DNA of 64,000 nucleotides from Pseudomonas allokribbensis (GTDB lineage: Bacteria > Pseudomonadota > Gammaproteobacteria > Pseudomonadales > Pseudomonadaceae), in contig NZ_CP062252.1 of the NCBI RefSeq assembly GCF_014863605.1, positions 5,403,001 to 5,467,000 of the forward strand, written 5' to 3'. The position numbers and the translations under genes are program-made. Shown piece after piece: positions 31,798 through 43,599 of this stretch (positions are counted from its first letter, which is position 1; each line of letters begins with the position of its first letter). The notes beneath the pieces were generated by a model, which worked only from the letters and a program-made list of their open reading frames with translations, ran no database searches and had not been told where the DNA came from.

Positions 31798-33004
31798 GAT
31801 TCGGCTCCTCCGCGAAGTCGCTCTCATGGAATTCCATCTCTTCACTGCCCAGGTGGGTCCGACTCTCCCACTCGATCCTCAGCAACAAGCCAAGGCAGGC
31901 GCAGCAGATCACCAGGGAACTGCCGCCATAACTGAGAAACGGCAAGGTCAGGCCCTTGGTCGGCAGCAGGCCGACGTTCACGCCGATGTTGATCAGGAAC
32001 TGACCGATCCACAGGAACGACAGACCGTAGGCAACATAAGCGGCAAAAAACTGTTTGGCTTTCTCGGCCCACAGACCGATGTACATGCCGCGAATACACA
32101 CGAACACGAACAGCGCGACGGTGCACAGCGAACCCACCGCGCCCAGCTCTTCAGCCAGTACCGAGAACACGAAGTCGGTGTGGGCTTCCGGCAGGTAGAA
32201 CTGCTTCTGCACACTGTTGCCCAGACCCACGCCCAGCCACTCGCCGCGACCGAACGCGATCAACGCTTGCGACAATTGATAACCGGCACCGAACTGGTCG
32301 GCCCACGGGTCGGCGAAGTTGGTCAGACGCGCCATCCGGTACGGTTGCATCTGAATCAGCAACACCACCGCCGCCACCGCCAGCACCACCATCAGTGAGA
32401 ACCGGAACAACCCGACCCCGCCGAGGAACAGCATCGCCGCCGCGGCGCCCATCATTACGACGGTGGCACCGAAGTCCGGCTCCATCAGCAACAGGCCGGC
32501 CATCGGCAGCAGCACGATGAATGGCTTGAAGAAGCCCATCCAGCTCTCGCGCACTTCCTTCTGGCGACGCACCAGATAACCGGCGAGGTAAATCACCACG
32601 AACACCTTGGCGATCTCGGACGGCTGAACGTTGAAGAAGCTGAAACCGATCCAGCGCATCGAACCGTTAACCTCACGGCCGATCCCCGGGACGATCACCA
32701 TCACCAACAGACCGAACGCACCAATCAGCATCAGCCAGCCCAGCCGCTGCCAGGTGGCGATCGGAATCATCATGGTGACGATGCACGCGCCCAGTCCCAG
32801 CACCACGTAGATCAGGTGACGGGTCATGTAATACAGCGCACTGCCCGACTGCACCGCACCGACTTCAGTCGATGCCGAAGCGATCATGATCAGGCCCAAG
32901 CCGAGCAGCGCCAGGCAACCGGCGAGCATCGGGAAGTCGAGGTCGATCCCGCGCCCGGTGATGATCGGCGACGGATACGGCTTGATGATGTTTCTCAGGC
33001 TCAT
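31787..33004 (-). CDS. ftsW: Septal SEDS glycosyltransferase FtsW
   Basis: 405 aa SEDS-family membrane protein that polymerises septal peptidoglycan together with FtsI. About ten membrane helices. The catalytic Asp is in MRLTNFADPWADQFGAGYQLSQALIAF-type loop 7/8, and the signature GLTLPFLSYGGSSLV is near the end. A charged C-terminal tail ([19 protein letters not shown]) follows. The ATG overlaps the murD stop (ATGA). Confidence 0.98.
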   Translation of the reverse strand: MSLRNIIKPYPSPIITGRGIDLDFPMLAGCLALLGLGLIMIASASTEVGAVQSGSALYYMTRHLIYVVLGLGACIVTMMIPIATWQRLGWLMLIGAFGLLVMVIVPGIGREVNGSMRWIGFSFFNVQPSEIAKVFVVIYLAGYLVRRQKEVRESWMGFFKPFIVLLPMAGLLLMEPDFGATVVMMGAAAAMLFLGGVGLFRFSLMVVLAVAAVVLLIQMQPYRMARLTNFADPWADQFGAGYQLSQALIAFGRGEWLGVGLGNSVQKQFYLPEAHTDFVFSVLAEELGAVGSLCTVALFVFVCIRGMYIGLWAEKAKQFFAAYVAYGLSFLWIGQFLINIGVNVGLLPTKGLTLPFLSYGGSSLVICCACLGLLLRIEWESRTHLGSEEMEFHESDFAEEPNHGR

Positions 33005-34347
33005 GCCAGTTCCTCCACGGCGCGGACGAACTGGTGACCACGGTCTTCGTAATTCTTGAACATGTCGAAACTGGCGCAGGCCGGCGACAGCAGCACCACG
33101 TCACCCGGTTGGGCGGCGGCGCGGCATTGTTCGACCGCATCGACCAAGGAAGTGGCGCGAATCAGCGGCACGGCGTCGCCGATGGCCTCGCCGATCTTGT
33201 CGGAGTCGCGGCCCATCAGGATCACGGCGCGGCAATGAGCGGCTACCGGGTCACGCAGGTCCTTGAACTCTGCACCCTTGCCATCGCCACCGGCGATCAG
33301 CACGACCTTGCCTTCGATGTCCGCACCCAGGCCTTCGATGGCAGCCAGTGCGGCGCCGACGTTGGTGGCTTTGGAATCGTTGTAGTAACCGACGCCGCCC
33401 AGGTCACGCACCCACTGGCAGCGATGCTCGAGGCCGGCGAAGTTGCGCAGGGCCGCGAGCATGGCGTCGAACGGCAGCCCGACCGCGTGGCCGAGCGCCA
33501 GCGCCGCCAAGGCGTTGGACTGGTTGTGGGCGCCGCGAATCTTCAGTTCACGTACCGGCATCAGGTTCTGGAATTCGAAGGCCAGGTATTTCTCGCCATT
33601 CTCTTCGCGCAGACCGAACGCCTTGAAATCGGGTTTGGTGAGGCCGAAGGTCCAGCATGGCTGGCCCTCGCCCATCAGCGGACGGGTCAACGCGTCCTGA
33701 CGATTGACCACGAACTGCTTGGCGCCACGGAAAATCCGGTGCTTGGCCAGGTGATAGGCCGGCAGACCGCTGTAGCGATCCATGTGGTCTTCGCTGATGT
33801 TGAGCACGGTCGCCACTTCGGCGTTGAGCTGGTCGGTGGTTTCCAGCTGGAAGCTCGACAGCTCCATCACGTACAGCTCGACGTCATCGCTGAGCAGGTC
33901 CAACGCCGGCGTACCGAGGTTGCCGCCCACTGCCACACGTTTGCCGGCCGCAGCCGCCATCTCGCCGACCAGGGTGGTGACGGTGCTTTTCGCGTTGGAA
34001 CCGCTGATGGCCACGATCGGCGCCTTCGCGTTACGCGCGAACAGCTCGATGTCGCCGGACAACTTCACGCCACGGGCCGCGGCGGCTTGCAGGGCCGGGG
34101 TCGCCAGCGCCAGACCGGGGCTCACGTAGAGCTCGTCGGCACGGCACAGGAACTCGACGTCCAGCTCGCCACAACGCACTTCCACGTGCGGATAGTCACG
34201 CTGGAGCGTGGCCAGTTCCGGTGGATTTTCCCGCGTGTCGGCCACCGCAAACGCCACGCCCCGGTTCGCCAGGAAGCGAACCAGGGACATGCCGCTCTTG
34301 CCGAGGCCGACAACGATACGGAAGTGGTCAGAAGCGATCAGAGACAC
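33001..34347 (-). CDS. murD: UDP-N-acetylmuramoyl-L-alanine--D-glutamate ligase
   Basis: Adds D-Glu to UDP-MurNAc-L-Ala. 448 aa from a GTG at 34347, 5 bp after the mraY stop. N-terminal IVVGLGKSGMSLVRFLANRG, P-loop GSNAKSTVTTLVGEM, metal and carbamyl-Lys region NISEDHMDRYSGLPAYHLAKHRIFRGAK, and YYNDSKATNVGAALAAIEGL in the C-terminal domain. The P-loop has Ala-Lys-Ser (GSNAKST) where most MurD have GTNGKST, a conservative Pseudomonas variant. Confidence 0.97.
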   Translation of the reverse strand: MSLIASDHFRIVVGLGKSGMSLVRFLANRGVAFAVADTRENPPELATLQRDYPHVEVRCGELDVEFLCRADELYVSPGLALATPALQAAAARGVKLSGDIELFARNAKAPIVAISGSNAKSTVTTLVGEMAAAAGKRVAVGGNLGTPALDLLSDDVELYVMELSSFQLETTDQLNAEVATVLNISEDHMDRYSGLPAYHLAKHRIFRGAKQFVVNRQDALTRPLMGEGQPCWTFGLTKPDFKAFGLREENGEKYLAFEFQNLMPVRELKIRGAHNQSNALAALALGHAVGLPFDAMLAALRNFAGLEHRCQWVRDLGGVGYYNDSKATNVGAALAAIEGLGADIEGKVVLIAGGDGKGAEFKDLRDPVAAHCRAVILMGRDSDKIGEAIGDAVPLIRATSLVDAVEQCRAAAQPGDVVLLSPACASFDMFKNYEDRGHQFVRAVEELA

Positions 34348-34352
34348 TCGTT

Positions 34353-35435
34353 CTACCTCAGCTTCAGGGTGGCAAGGCCGATCAGCACGAGAATCACGGT
34401 GATGATCCAGAAACGGACGATCACACGCGGCTCGGGCCAGCCCTTGAGTTCAAAGTGGTGGTGTATCGGAGCCATGCGGAACACACGGCGACCGGTCAGC
34501 TTAAAGGAAGCAACCTGAATCACGACTGACAGGGTTTCCATCACGAACACGCCGCCCATGATGAACAGGACGATTTCCTGACGGACGATCACCGCGATGG
34601 TGCCCAAGGCTGCGCCCAGCGCCAGTGCGCCGACGTCACCCATGAAGACTTGCGCCGGATAGGTGTTGAACCACAGGAAGCCCAGACCGGCACCGATCAG
34701 TGCACCGCAGAACACGATCAACTCACCTGCGCCCGGTACGTAAGGGATCAGCAGGTATTCAGCGAACTTCACGTTACCCGACAGGTAGCAGAAGATGCCC
34801 AGGCCACCGCCGACCATCACCGTCGGCATGATCGCCAGACCGTCGAGGCCGTCGGTCAGATTGACCGCGTTGCTCGAACCGACAATCACGAAGTAGGTCA
34901 GCACGATGAAACCGGCGCCCAGCGGAATGCTGTAGTCCTTGAGCATCGGCAGGATCAGGGTGGTTTCCACCGGAGTGGCAGCGGTCATATAAAGGAAGAT
35001 CGCCGCGCCGAGGCCGAACACCGACTGCCAGAAATACTTCCAGCGACTCGGCAGACCACGGGAGTTCTTCTCGATCACCTTGCGGTAGTCGTCGACCCAG
35101 CCGATGGCGCCGAACAGCAGGGTCACCAGCAGAACGGTCCAGACATAACGATTGCTCAGGTCAGCCCACAGCAAAGTGCTGACACCGATCGAAGACAGAA
35201 TCAGCGCGCCACCCATGGTCGGCGTACCGGATTTGGACAGGTGCGATTGCGGGCCGTCGTTACGAACGGACTGACCGATCTGACGGTTCTGCAGGGTGCG
35301 GATCATCCACGGGCCATAGCACAGCGACAGGACCAGCGCGGTCAACACACCGAGAATCCCGCGCAGGGTCAGGTACTGGAAGACCGCGAAGCCTTTGTAG
35401 AACTGTTGCAGATACTCCGCTAGCAGCAGCAGCAT
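34353..35435 (-). CDS. mraY: Phospho-N-acetylmuramoyl-pentapeptide-transferase
   Basis: Integral membrane enzyme that makes lipid I. 360 aa, the same as E. coli, from the ATG at 35435 that overlaps the murF stop by one base; an ATG at 35462 gives an atypical leader. About ten helices; conserved [22 protein letters not shown] and [11 protein letters not shown] motifs, and the His-rich loop [18 protein letters not shown] are all visible. Confidence 0.98.
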   Translation of the reverse strand: MLLLLAEYLQQFYKGFAVFQYLTLRGILGVLTALVLSLCYGPWMIRTLQNRQIGQSVRNDGPQSHLSKSGTPTMGGALILSSIGVSTLLWADLSNRYVWTVLLVTLLFGAIGWVDDYRKVIEKNSRGLPSRWKYFWQSVFGLGAAIFLYMTAATPVETTLILPMLKDYSIPLGAGFIVLTYFVIVGSSNAVNLTDGLDGLAIMPTVMVGGGLGIFCYLSGNVKFAEYLLIPYVPGAGELIVFCGALIGAGLGFLWFNTYPAQVFMGDVGALALGAALGTIAVIVRQEIVLFIMGGVFVMETLSVVIQVASFKLTGRRVFRMAPIHHHFELKGWPEPRVIVRFWIITVILVLIGLATLKLR

Positions 35436-36802
35436 TAATGTTTCTCCAGACTGGACCCGCACAGGGCCGCAACGATGTTTTCCATCGCTGCGCTGCGCGA
35501 ACCCTTGATCAAAATGGTGGTGTTTTTGTCCTGCTCGGCGCCGAGGGCCTGGATCAGTTCGGCCTGTGTGCCGAAGTGATGCGCCTCGTTACCGAATGCG
35601 TTCACGGCGTGGACCATGTTCGGCCCGACGGCGTAAAGCGCGGAAACCTTGCCCCGGGCGTATTCGCCCACGTCGCGGTGCCCCTGCTCCGCCCAGTCGC
35701 CCAACTCGCCGATATCCCCGAGCACCAGAACGGTGCGGCCGGGAAAGCCGGCGAGTATATCAACGGCCGCACACATGGAGGTGGGGTTCGCGTTGTAAGT
35801 GTCATCGATCACGCGCATGCCGTTTTTCGCCAGTTGCGCGACGGTGCGACCCTTGACCGGTTGTACCGCGCCAAGCCCGGTGGCGATGCCGAACAGCGAC
35901 ACGCCCAGGGCGTGAGCGGCAGCGGCAGCGGCCAGGGCATTGGCGACGTTATGAGTGCCGAGCAGGTTCAGTTGAACCCGTTCCACACCTTCAGGACTGT
36001 GCAGGTTGAACGCCGGGCAGCCACGGGCATCGGTGGCCAGATCGCTGGCGTGGAAATCTGCCTGGGTGTTGCTCAGGGCAAAGGTCAGCACCTTGCGACC
36101 GGCAGCGCGGGTCTTCCAGATACCGAACGCCTTGTCATCGAGGTTCAGCACGGCGACGCCATCGGCCGCCAGCCCTTCGATGATTTCACCTTTGGCTTCG
36201 ACGATTTTCTCTGGCCCACCGAACTCACCGACGTGAGCGGTGCCGGCGTTGTTGAGGATCGCTACGTGCGGCTTGGTCAGCCCGACGGTGTAGGCGATTT
36301 CACCCAGACGCGAAGCACCCAGTTCGATCACTGCCGCGCTGTGTTCCGGGGCAAGTTCGAGCAGGGTCAGCGGCACGCCGAGGTCGTTGTTCAGGTTGCC
36401 ACGGGTCGCGTGCACCGAACCGCGCGTGCGCAGGATGCTCGCGAGCATTTCCTTGACCGTGGTCTTGCCGCTGGAGCCGGTGACAGCCGCAACCGGTTTG
36501 GTAAATGCGGCACGGTTCAGCGCGCCCAACTGGCCGAGGGCCTGGCGGGTGTCCTTGACCAGCAATTGAGGCAGCGTGCTGTCGGCGACCTCACGCTCGA
36601 CCAGCGCCGCGACCGCGCCTTTTGCAGCGACGTCGTTCAAATAGTCATGACCGTCGAAACGCGGGCCGGTCAGTGCAATAAACAGTTGGCCAGCCTTGAT
36701 GGCGCGACTGTCGATGCTCACGCCGTCAAAACTGGCGTCCGCACTGATCAGACGTGCGTCGAGTGCATTGGTCAGTTCGCTGAGTTTCAGGGCCTTAAGC
36801 AT
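35435..36802 (-). CDS. murF: UDP-N-acetylmuramoyl-tripeptide--D-alanyl-D-alanine ligase
   Basis: Last cytoplasmic Mur ligase, adding D-Ala-D-Ala. 455 aa. N-terminal [21 protein letters not shown]-loop [33 protein letters not shown], and [20 protein letters not shown] in the third domain. It overlaps the murE stop by 8 bp. Confidence 0.98.
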   Translation of the reverse strand: MLKALKLSELTNALDARLISADASFDGVSIDSRAIKAGQLFIALTGPRFDGHDYLNDVAAKGAVAALVEREVADSTLPQLLVKDTRQALGQLGALNRAAFTKPVAAVTGSSGKTTVKEMLASILRTRGSVHATRGNLNNDLGVPLTLLELAPEHSAAVIELGASRLGEIAYTVGLTKPHVAILNNAGTAHVGEFGGPEKIVEAKGEIIEGLAADGVAVLNLDDKAFGIWKTRAAGRKVLTFALSNTQADFHASDLATDARGCPAFNLHSPEGVERVQLNLLGTHNVANALAAAAAAHALGVSLFGIATGLGAVQPVKGRTVAQLAKNGMRVIDDTYNANPTSMCAAVDILAGFPGRTVLVLGDIGELGDWAEQGHRDVGEYARGKVSALYAVGPNMVHAVNAFGNEAHHFGTQAELIQALGAEQDKNTTILIKGSRSAAMENIVAALCGSSLEKH

Positions 36803-38257
36803 GGGCCACCTCCCACGCGGTCAGGGCGTGATCCGCCTCGACCAGATCAGAGAATGCGTGGCGCTCGCCGTTGATTTCCTGATAGTCCTCGTGACCTTTG
36901 CCGGCCAGGACCACCACGTCATCCGCCGAGGCGCTGGCGATCAATTGCGCGATGGCCTGGCCACGGCCGGCCACGAATGTCACGTTATCCACAGCCGTGA
37001 AACCGGCGCGGATGTCATCGAAGATCACCGCCGGATCTTCGGTGCGCGGATTGTCATCGGTGACCAGCACGCGGTCGGCCAGACGCTCGACCACTTCGGC
37101 CATCAACGGACGTTTGCCGCGATCGCGATCACCGCCGCAACCGAACAGGCACAGCAACTGGCCTTTGACGTGTGGACGCAGTGCGGTCAGAACTTTTTCC
37201 AGCGCATCCGGCGTGTGGGCGTAATCGACCACCACCAGCGGCTGGGTGCCACCGCCGAGACGCTGCATGCGTCCGGCCGGGCCTTCGAGTTTCGGCAGCA
37301 CCTTGAGGATTTCGTCGAGGGCGTAGTCCAGACCGAGCAAGGCGCCAACCGCAGCCAGTACGTTGCTCAGGTTGAAACGGCCCAGCAATGTGCTGCGCAG
37401 ATGATGCTCGCCCTGCGGCGTGACCAGCGTGGCGCGCACACCATGGTCGTCGAACTGCGCTTCGCGGACATACAGATAGGCACTGCTGTCGAGCAAGCTA
37501 TATGTAATCAAACGCGAATCACGCTTTTCAGCGGCCAGTTGCCGGCCGAAATCGTCGTCCAGATTGACCACGCGGCACTTCAGGTCATTCCAGGCAAACA
37601 GCTTGGCCTTCGCTTCGGCGTAGGCCTCCATGGTGCCGTGGTAATCGAGGTGATCGCGGGACAGGTTGGTCATCACCGCCACGTCAAACGCCAGTGCAGT
37701 GACCCGGCCCTGATCCAGACCATGGGACGAAACTTCCATGGCCACGGCTTTGGCGCCGGCCTTTTTCAGGTCGCCCAAGGTCGCTTGCATGGCGATCGGA
37801 TTCGGCGTGGTGTGCAGGCCGCTTTGCAGCGAACCGTAGAAACCGGAGCCAAGGGTGCCGACGATGCCGCAATGCTGGCCGAGCAGGTCCAGCGCCTGCG
37901 CCACCAGTTGAGTCACGCTGGTCTTGCCGTTGGTGCCGGTCACGCCCACCAGGTTCAGGTGATGACTTGGCTCACCGTAAAAACGACCGGCAATATCCGA
38001 CAGCTGCGCGGCCAGGCCTTTGACCGGAATCAGCGGCACGTCAGTGATCGGCAGCACGGTGGCGCCTTCCACTTCGTAAGCCACGGCGGCGGCACCACGG
38101 TTGAGCGCATCAGTGATGTGCGCACGACCGTCGAACTTGCCGCCCGGCACCGCGAGGAACAGGTCGCCCGCGCGCACGTTGCGGCTGTCGAGTGCCAGTT
38201 CACGGATCAACAGATCGTGGCCGGCGTGGGGGAAAATCTTGTTCAGACTAAGAGACA

Positions 38258-38258
<1 letters not shown>
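36795..38258 (-). CDS. murE: UDP-MurNAc-tripeptide (meso-DAP) synthetase
   Basis: Adds the third amino acid to the stem peptide. 487 aa. P-loop GVTGTNGKTSVTQLVAQAL, MEVSSHGLDQGRV, and the motif DDNPRTEDP, whose Asn-Pro-Arg is the mark of meso-diaminopimelate rather than lysine specificity. Its ATG overlaps the ftsI stop by one base. Confidence 0.98.
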
Positions 38259-40286
<2,028 letters not shown>

Positions 40287-40290
<4 letters not shown>

Positions 40291-41234
40291 CGCAGCTTCT
40301 CCGCGACGCGCATGACGGCGCTACGGGAACGTGGGTTGGCTTTGAGTTCGGCGTCGGAGGCCGTCTGCGCTTTGCCATGGACTTTGATTTTCGGTTCGAA
40401 CGCGACGTGGCGAACCGGCAGGTTGCGCGGCAGGTTGTCGGCTTCGCCTTTCACCAGCTTGCGCATGAACAGTTTGACGATGCGGTCTTCCAGCGAGTGG
40501 AAGCTGATCACGACCAGACGACCGCCCACTTCCAGGCATTCGAGCGCGGCTTCAAGGCCCGCTTCCAGATCGCCCAGTTCGTTGTTGACGTGAATGCGCA
40601 GACCCTGAAATGCACGGGTTGCCGGGTTCTTGCCCTTTTCCCACGCCGGGTTGGCGACTTTCAGGACTTCGGCCAGATCGGCGGTACGCTCGAACGGCGT
40701 GATGTCACGACGTTCGGCCACGGCGCGAGCCATGCGGCCGGAGAAACGTTCTTCGCCATATTCCTTGAACACCCGGGCGATTTCTTCCACAGGCGCGGTG
40801 TTGACGAACTCGGCCGCGCTGATGCCACGGGACGGATCCATGCGCATGTCCAGCGGGCCGTCATTGAGGAAGCTGAAGCCGCGTTCGGCATCATCGAGCT
40901 GCGGCGAAGACACGCCCAGGTCGAGCAGAATGCCGCTGACCTTGCCGTCCAGACCACGCTCGGCAACCACCGAACCGAGCTCGGCAAAGCTGCGCTGCAC
41001 AACGACAAAGCGGCCGTCTTCGGCCGCTAGCGTTTGCCCGGTGGCAATCGCTTGAGGATCCTTGTCGAATCCGATGAGCCGGCCGTCGGGACCGAGCTTG
41101 CTGAGGATCAACCGGCTGTGCCCGCCGCGTCCGAACGTGCCGTCCAGATAGCAGCCATCAGGACGTACGGCGAGAGCCTCGACGGCTTCGTCAAGCAGTA
41201 CGGTGATGTGGTTAAAGCCGCTATCAATAGTCAC
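40287..41234 (-). CDS. rsmH: 16S rRNA (cytosine1402-N4)-methyltransferase RsmH
   Basis: S-adenosylmethionine-dependent methyltransferase acting on C1402 of 16S rRNA. 315 aa with GTG start overlapping the mraZ stop. N-terminal [32 protein letters not shown] contains the SAM-binding loop; [21 protein letters not shown] and [17 protein letters not shown] are the family motifs. RsmI, encoded at 42517, makes the partner 2'-O-methyl group on the same nucleotide. Confidence 0.98.
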
Positions 41235-41686
41235 AGGATCAAATCACGCAGTTCGTCAGGCATGGCGCCCGGTTGTTGTATGGCAGCCAGGTCAGCGGCA
41301 GAAACCGCGTTCCAGGCATCTTCGTCCCACAATTGGAACTTGTTCAGTTGGCCGACCAGCATCGCGCGCTTGTCCAGCTTTGCGTATTCGCGCAGACGCG
41401 GCGGAACCAGAAAACGACCACTGCCGTCGAGCTCGAGGTCAACGGCATTACCAATCAATAAACGCTGCAGACGACGGTTCTCTTCGCGGAGCGAAGGAAG
41501 CGCGCGCAACTTGGTTTCAATAATTTCCCACTCATCGAGCGGGTAGACACACAAACATGGATCAACGGCATCAATGGTCACGATCAACTGGCCGGAACTA
41601 CGCGAAACGAGCTCGTCACGGTACCGGCTCGGCATGGCGAGACGGCCCTTTGCGTCGAGACTGATAGCGTTAGCTCCGCGAAACAC
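41231..41686 (-). CDS. mraZ: Transcriptional regulator MraZ
   Basis: 151 aa protein with two SpoVT/AbrB-type DNA-binding halves: [18 protein letters not shown] near the N-terminus and [17 protein letters not shown] in the second half, each with the D-x-x-G-R signature. MraZ forms a ring that represses its own dcw promoter. First gene of the cluster; three 10-bp-spaced repeats lie 40-65 bp upstream of its start, between promoter and gene. Confidence 0.97.
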   Translation of the reverse strand: MFRGANAISLDAKGRLAMPSRYRDELVSRSSGQLIVTIDAVDPCLCVYPLDEWEIIETKLRALPSLREENRRLQRLLIGNAVDLELDGSGRFLVPPRLREYAKLDKRAMLVGQLNKFQLWDEDAWNAVSAADLAAIQQPGAMPDELRDLIL

Positions 41687-41726
41687 GTCTGCGTTTCTCC
41701 AATTTTTATCGTTTTGAGCTCAAAAA

Positions 41727-41751
41727 ACCCACTTCATGCCACTTTCCGCCA
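41727..41751 (-). promoter_or_regulatory. MraZ operator: three direct repeats at 10-bp period
   Basis: On the minus strand TGGCG, TGGCA and TGGGT stand with exactly 5 bases between them (41751-41747, 41741-41737, 41731-41727), each preceded by AAG. The known MraZ site in E. coli is three TGGGN repeats spaced by 5 bases. Here two copies have C for the third G. Confidence 0.8.
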
Positions 41752-41760
41752 CTTGCGCAC

Positions 41761-41790
41761 ACTATAGGAATGCGCCCACCACACCGTCAA
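41761..41790 (-). promoter_or_regulatory. Sigma-70 promoter of the dcw cluster (Pmra)
   Basis: On the minus strand TTGACG (41790-41785), an 18-base spacer and TATAGT (41766-41761). Expected transcription start near 41754, so the MraZ repeats cover about +3 to +27. It is the clearest promoter in front of the whole cluster. Confidence 0.82.
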
Positions 41791-42089
41791 GGCGCGGATT
41801 AAAGGAAAACCCTTACAGAACGGAGATTTAGGAGCATAAAAGGAGGCGCAACGAGAATCTGGCGGATGCTTTTATCCAATAACTTGATGCAGCACTGAAA
41901 GCTGCGCTCGAAAGTTAAAGTAATTTGTTAAGAGTAAGATTTTTTCGGTATTACAAAAGCGCTTCTGCTGTTGATTGAAGCAAGGTGGGAAATGGCTATT
42001 ACTGCGGTTGCCGCTGCCGGATTTCCAGAGCAGGCCTGCTGATAATAAACAGCCCTGTCGCCTTTAATTCAAGCAGGGAAAAGAAAAAG
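41791..42089. other. AT-richer spacer between the dcw promoter and rnpB
   Basis: About 300 bp without a supported gene. It contains T-rich and C-T-rich sequence just past the rnpB 3' end on the minus strand, with a CCCTG/CAGGG hairpin (42043-42080 region) that may end rnpB transcription. Two frames of 10-16 codons on the plus strand are too short to call. Confidence 0.5.
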
Positions 42090-42446
42090 GTGGAGAGTCG
42101 ATCTGTAAGCCGGGTTCTGTCTTGAACAGTCATTCGTCTACGATGGCCATCACTGGACATCTTTAGCAACCTACCCGGTCCCAGCGCGGGCCACGCCTTG
42201 GGACCCTATTTGGTCTTGCTCCAAGTGGGGTTTACCTAGCCACGAACTGTTGCCAGACGTGCGGTGCGCTCTTACCGCACCTTTTCACCCTTACCGGCGC
42301 CGAAGCGCTTAGGCGGTTATTTTCTGTGGCACTTTCCGTAGGCTCACGCCTCCCAGGCATTACCTGGCACTTCGCCCTATGGAGCCCGGACTTTCCTCCC
42401 CCCCCTAATTTTCATAGAGGGCAGCGACTGTCCGATCGACTCTCCG
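42090..42446 (-). ncRNA. rnpB: RNase P RNA (M1 RNA, type A)
   Basis: Catalytic RNA that matures tRNA 5' ends. On the minus strand the 5' end begins near 42446 with GGAGAGTCGATCGGACAGTC, and the 3' part carries GACAGAACCCGGCTTA, both highly conserved. The ends pair (GGAGAGTCGATC with GATCGACTCTCC), closing helix P1. Inner conserved pieces such as AGGGTGAAAAGGTGCGGTAAGAG are also present. Length about 357 nt fits type A bacterial RNase P RNA. A good promoter lies immediately upstream. The ends are uncertain by a few bases. Confidence 0.96.
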
Positions 42447-42452
42447 CCGCGC

Positions 42453-42481
42453 AGGTTAACGGCAGAGCGCCCGAAGAACAA
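42453..42481 (-). promoter_or_regulatory. Promoter of rnpB
   Basis: On the minus strand TTGTTC (42481-42476), a 17-base spacer and TAACCT (42458-42453), ending 7 bases before the predicted RNA 5' end at 42446. Confidence 0.7.
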
Positions 42482-42516
42482 GCGCTAATAGCCCGCAAAC
42501 CGGTCTGCGCGACGGG

Positions 42517-43389
42517 TTACGCGTCTTTTTGCTGATCCAGCGCGACCTGATACAGCACGTTTTTGCGCTCACCGGTGATTTGCGCCGCCAGAGCCGCCGC
42601 GCGCTTGAGCGGCATCTCTTCGAGCAACAGATTGAGGATGCGCATCGCCTCGCTGCTGACGGCATCTTCGGATTCCGGCGCAGTCCAGCCAGCCACCACA
42701 ACAACACATTCGCCACGCTGTTGATTGCTATCCGCCTCGACGAATGCGCGCAACTCGGCCAGCGGCAGGCCCTTGAGCGTTTCAAAGGTTTTGGTGATTT
42801 CACGGGCGAGCAATGCCGGGCGATCAGCGCCAAATACGGCTTCCATATCCTGCAGACACTCCAGAATACGATGCGGCGCCTCGTAGAAAATCAGCGTGCG
42901 CGGCTCTTCCTTGATCGCCTCAAGACGCGCCTTGCGCCCCACCGCCTTGGCCGGCAGAAAGCCTTCAAAAATGAAACGATCAGACGGCAGACCGGCAGCC
43001 GACAGTGCCGCAATCAACGCGCAGGCACCCGGTACCGGCACCACATTGATCCCGGCGGCACGCGCCTGACGCACCAGGTGATAACCCGGATCGGAAATCA
43101 GCGGCGTACCGGCATCGGAAATCAGCGCCACGTTATCGCCAGCCAACAGGCGGGTGATGAAGCGACTGCCTTCGTCACGCTCATTGTGTTCGTGACAGGC
43201 CGCCAGCGGTGTAGTGATGCCGAAGTGCTGCATCAGACGCTGGGAATGGCGCGTGTCTTCGGCGGCAATCAGCGCCACTTCGCGCAGGATTTTCAACGCC
43301 CGGGCGCTGATGTCATCCAGGTTGCCGATGGGCGTCGCCACCACATAAAGCGAGCCCATAGCGGAATTCAAAGCACCTGGAGCAGTCAA
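42517..43389 (-). CDS. rsmI: 16S rRNA (cytidine1402-2'-O)-methyltransferase RsmI
   Basis: 290 aa from a TTG at 43389, chosen because GAGGT stands 9 bases before it; the family core MGSLYVVATPIGNLDDISARALKIL follows 10 residues later, and that ATG (43359) is the alternative start. The tetrapyrrole-methylase fold is shown by IAAEDTRHSQRLM, ISDAGTPLISDPGYHLVRQA and GACALIAALSAAGLPSDRFIFEGFLP. It modifies the same 16S nucleotide as RsmH. Divergent from lpoA, as in E. coli. Confidence 0.95.
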   Translation of the reverse strand: MTAPGALNSAMGSLYVVATPIGNLDDISARALKILREVALIAAEDTRHSQRLMQHFGITTPLAACHEHNERDEGSRFITRLLAGDNVALISDAGTPLISDPGYHLVRQARAAGINVVPVPGACALIAALSAAGLPSDRFIFEGFLPAKAVGRKARLEAIKEEPRTLIFYEAPHRILECLQDMEAVFGADRPALLAREITKTFETLKGLPLAELRAFVEADSNQQRGECVVVVAGWTAPESEDAVSSEAMRILNLLLEEMPLKRAAALAAQITGERKNVLYQVALDQQKDA

Positions 43390-43599
43390 AGCGCACACCT
43401 CATGATCGGTAAAAACCGCCATTGTAGCGCGTCGAGCGACCGGCGATGCGGTCGCGGCAGACACGGTTTGTCGCACCATTGTGCGGTCGCGCAACATTTG
43501 TATCAGCTAAATTGACGGTTTCACGCCAGTAACATCGCGCCCCGGCCAGCGCTTGGGTACAATTCGACGCTAATTTGATCGAGTATCAGGAACACTTAC

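Noticed and set aside
41860..42053. Plus-strand mini frames of 10-16 codons before rnpB
   Set aside because: Too short and without clear conservation; one has a possible ribosome site, but that is not enough.
43390..43497. Upstream extension of rsmI to an ATG at 43497
   Set aside because: The added residues are unlike the family, and a TTG with a good ribosome site fits the RsmI start better.
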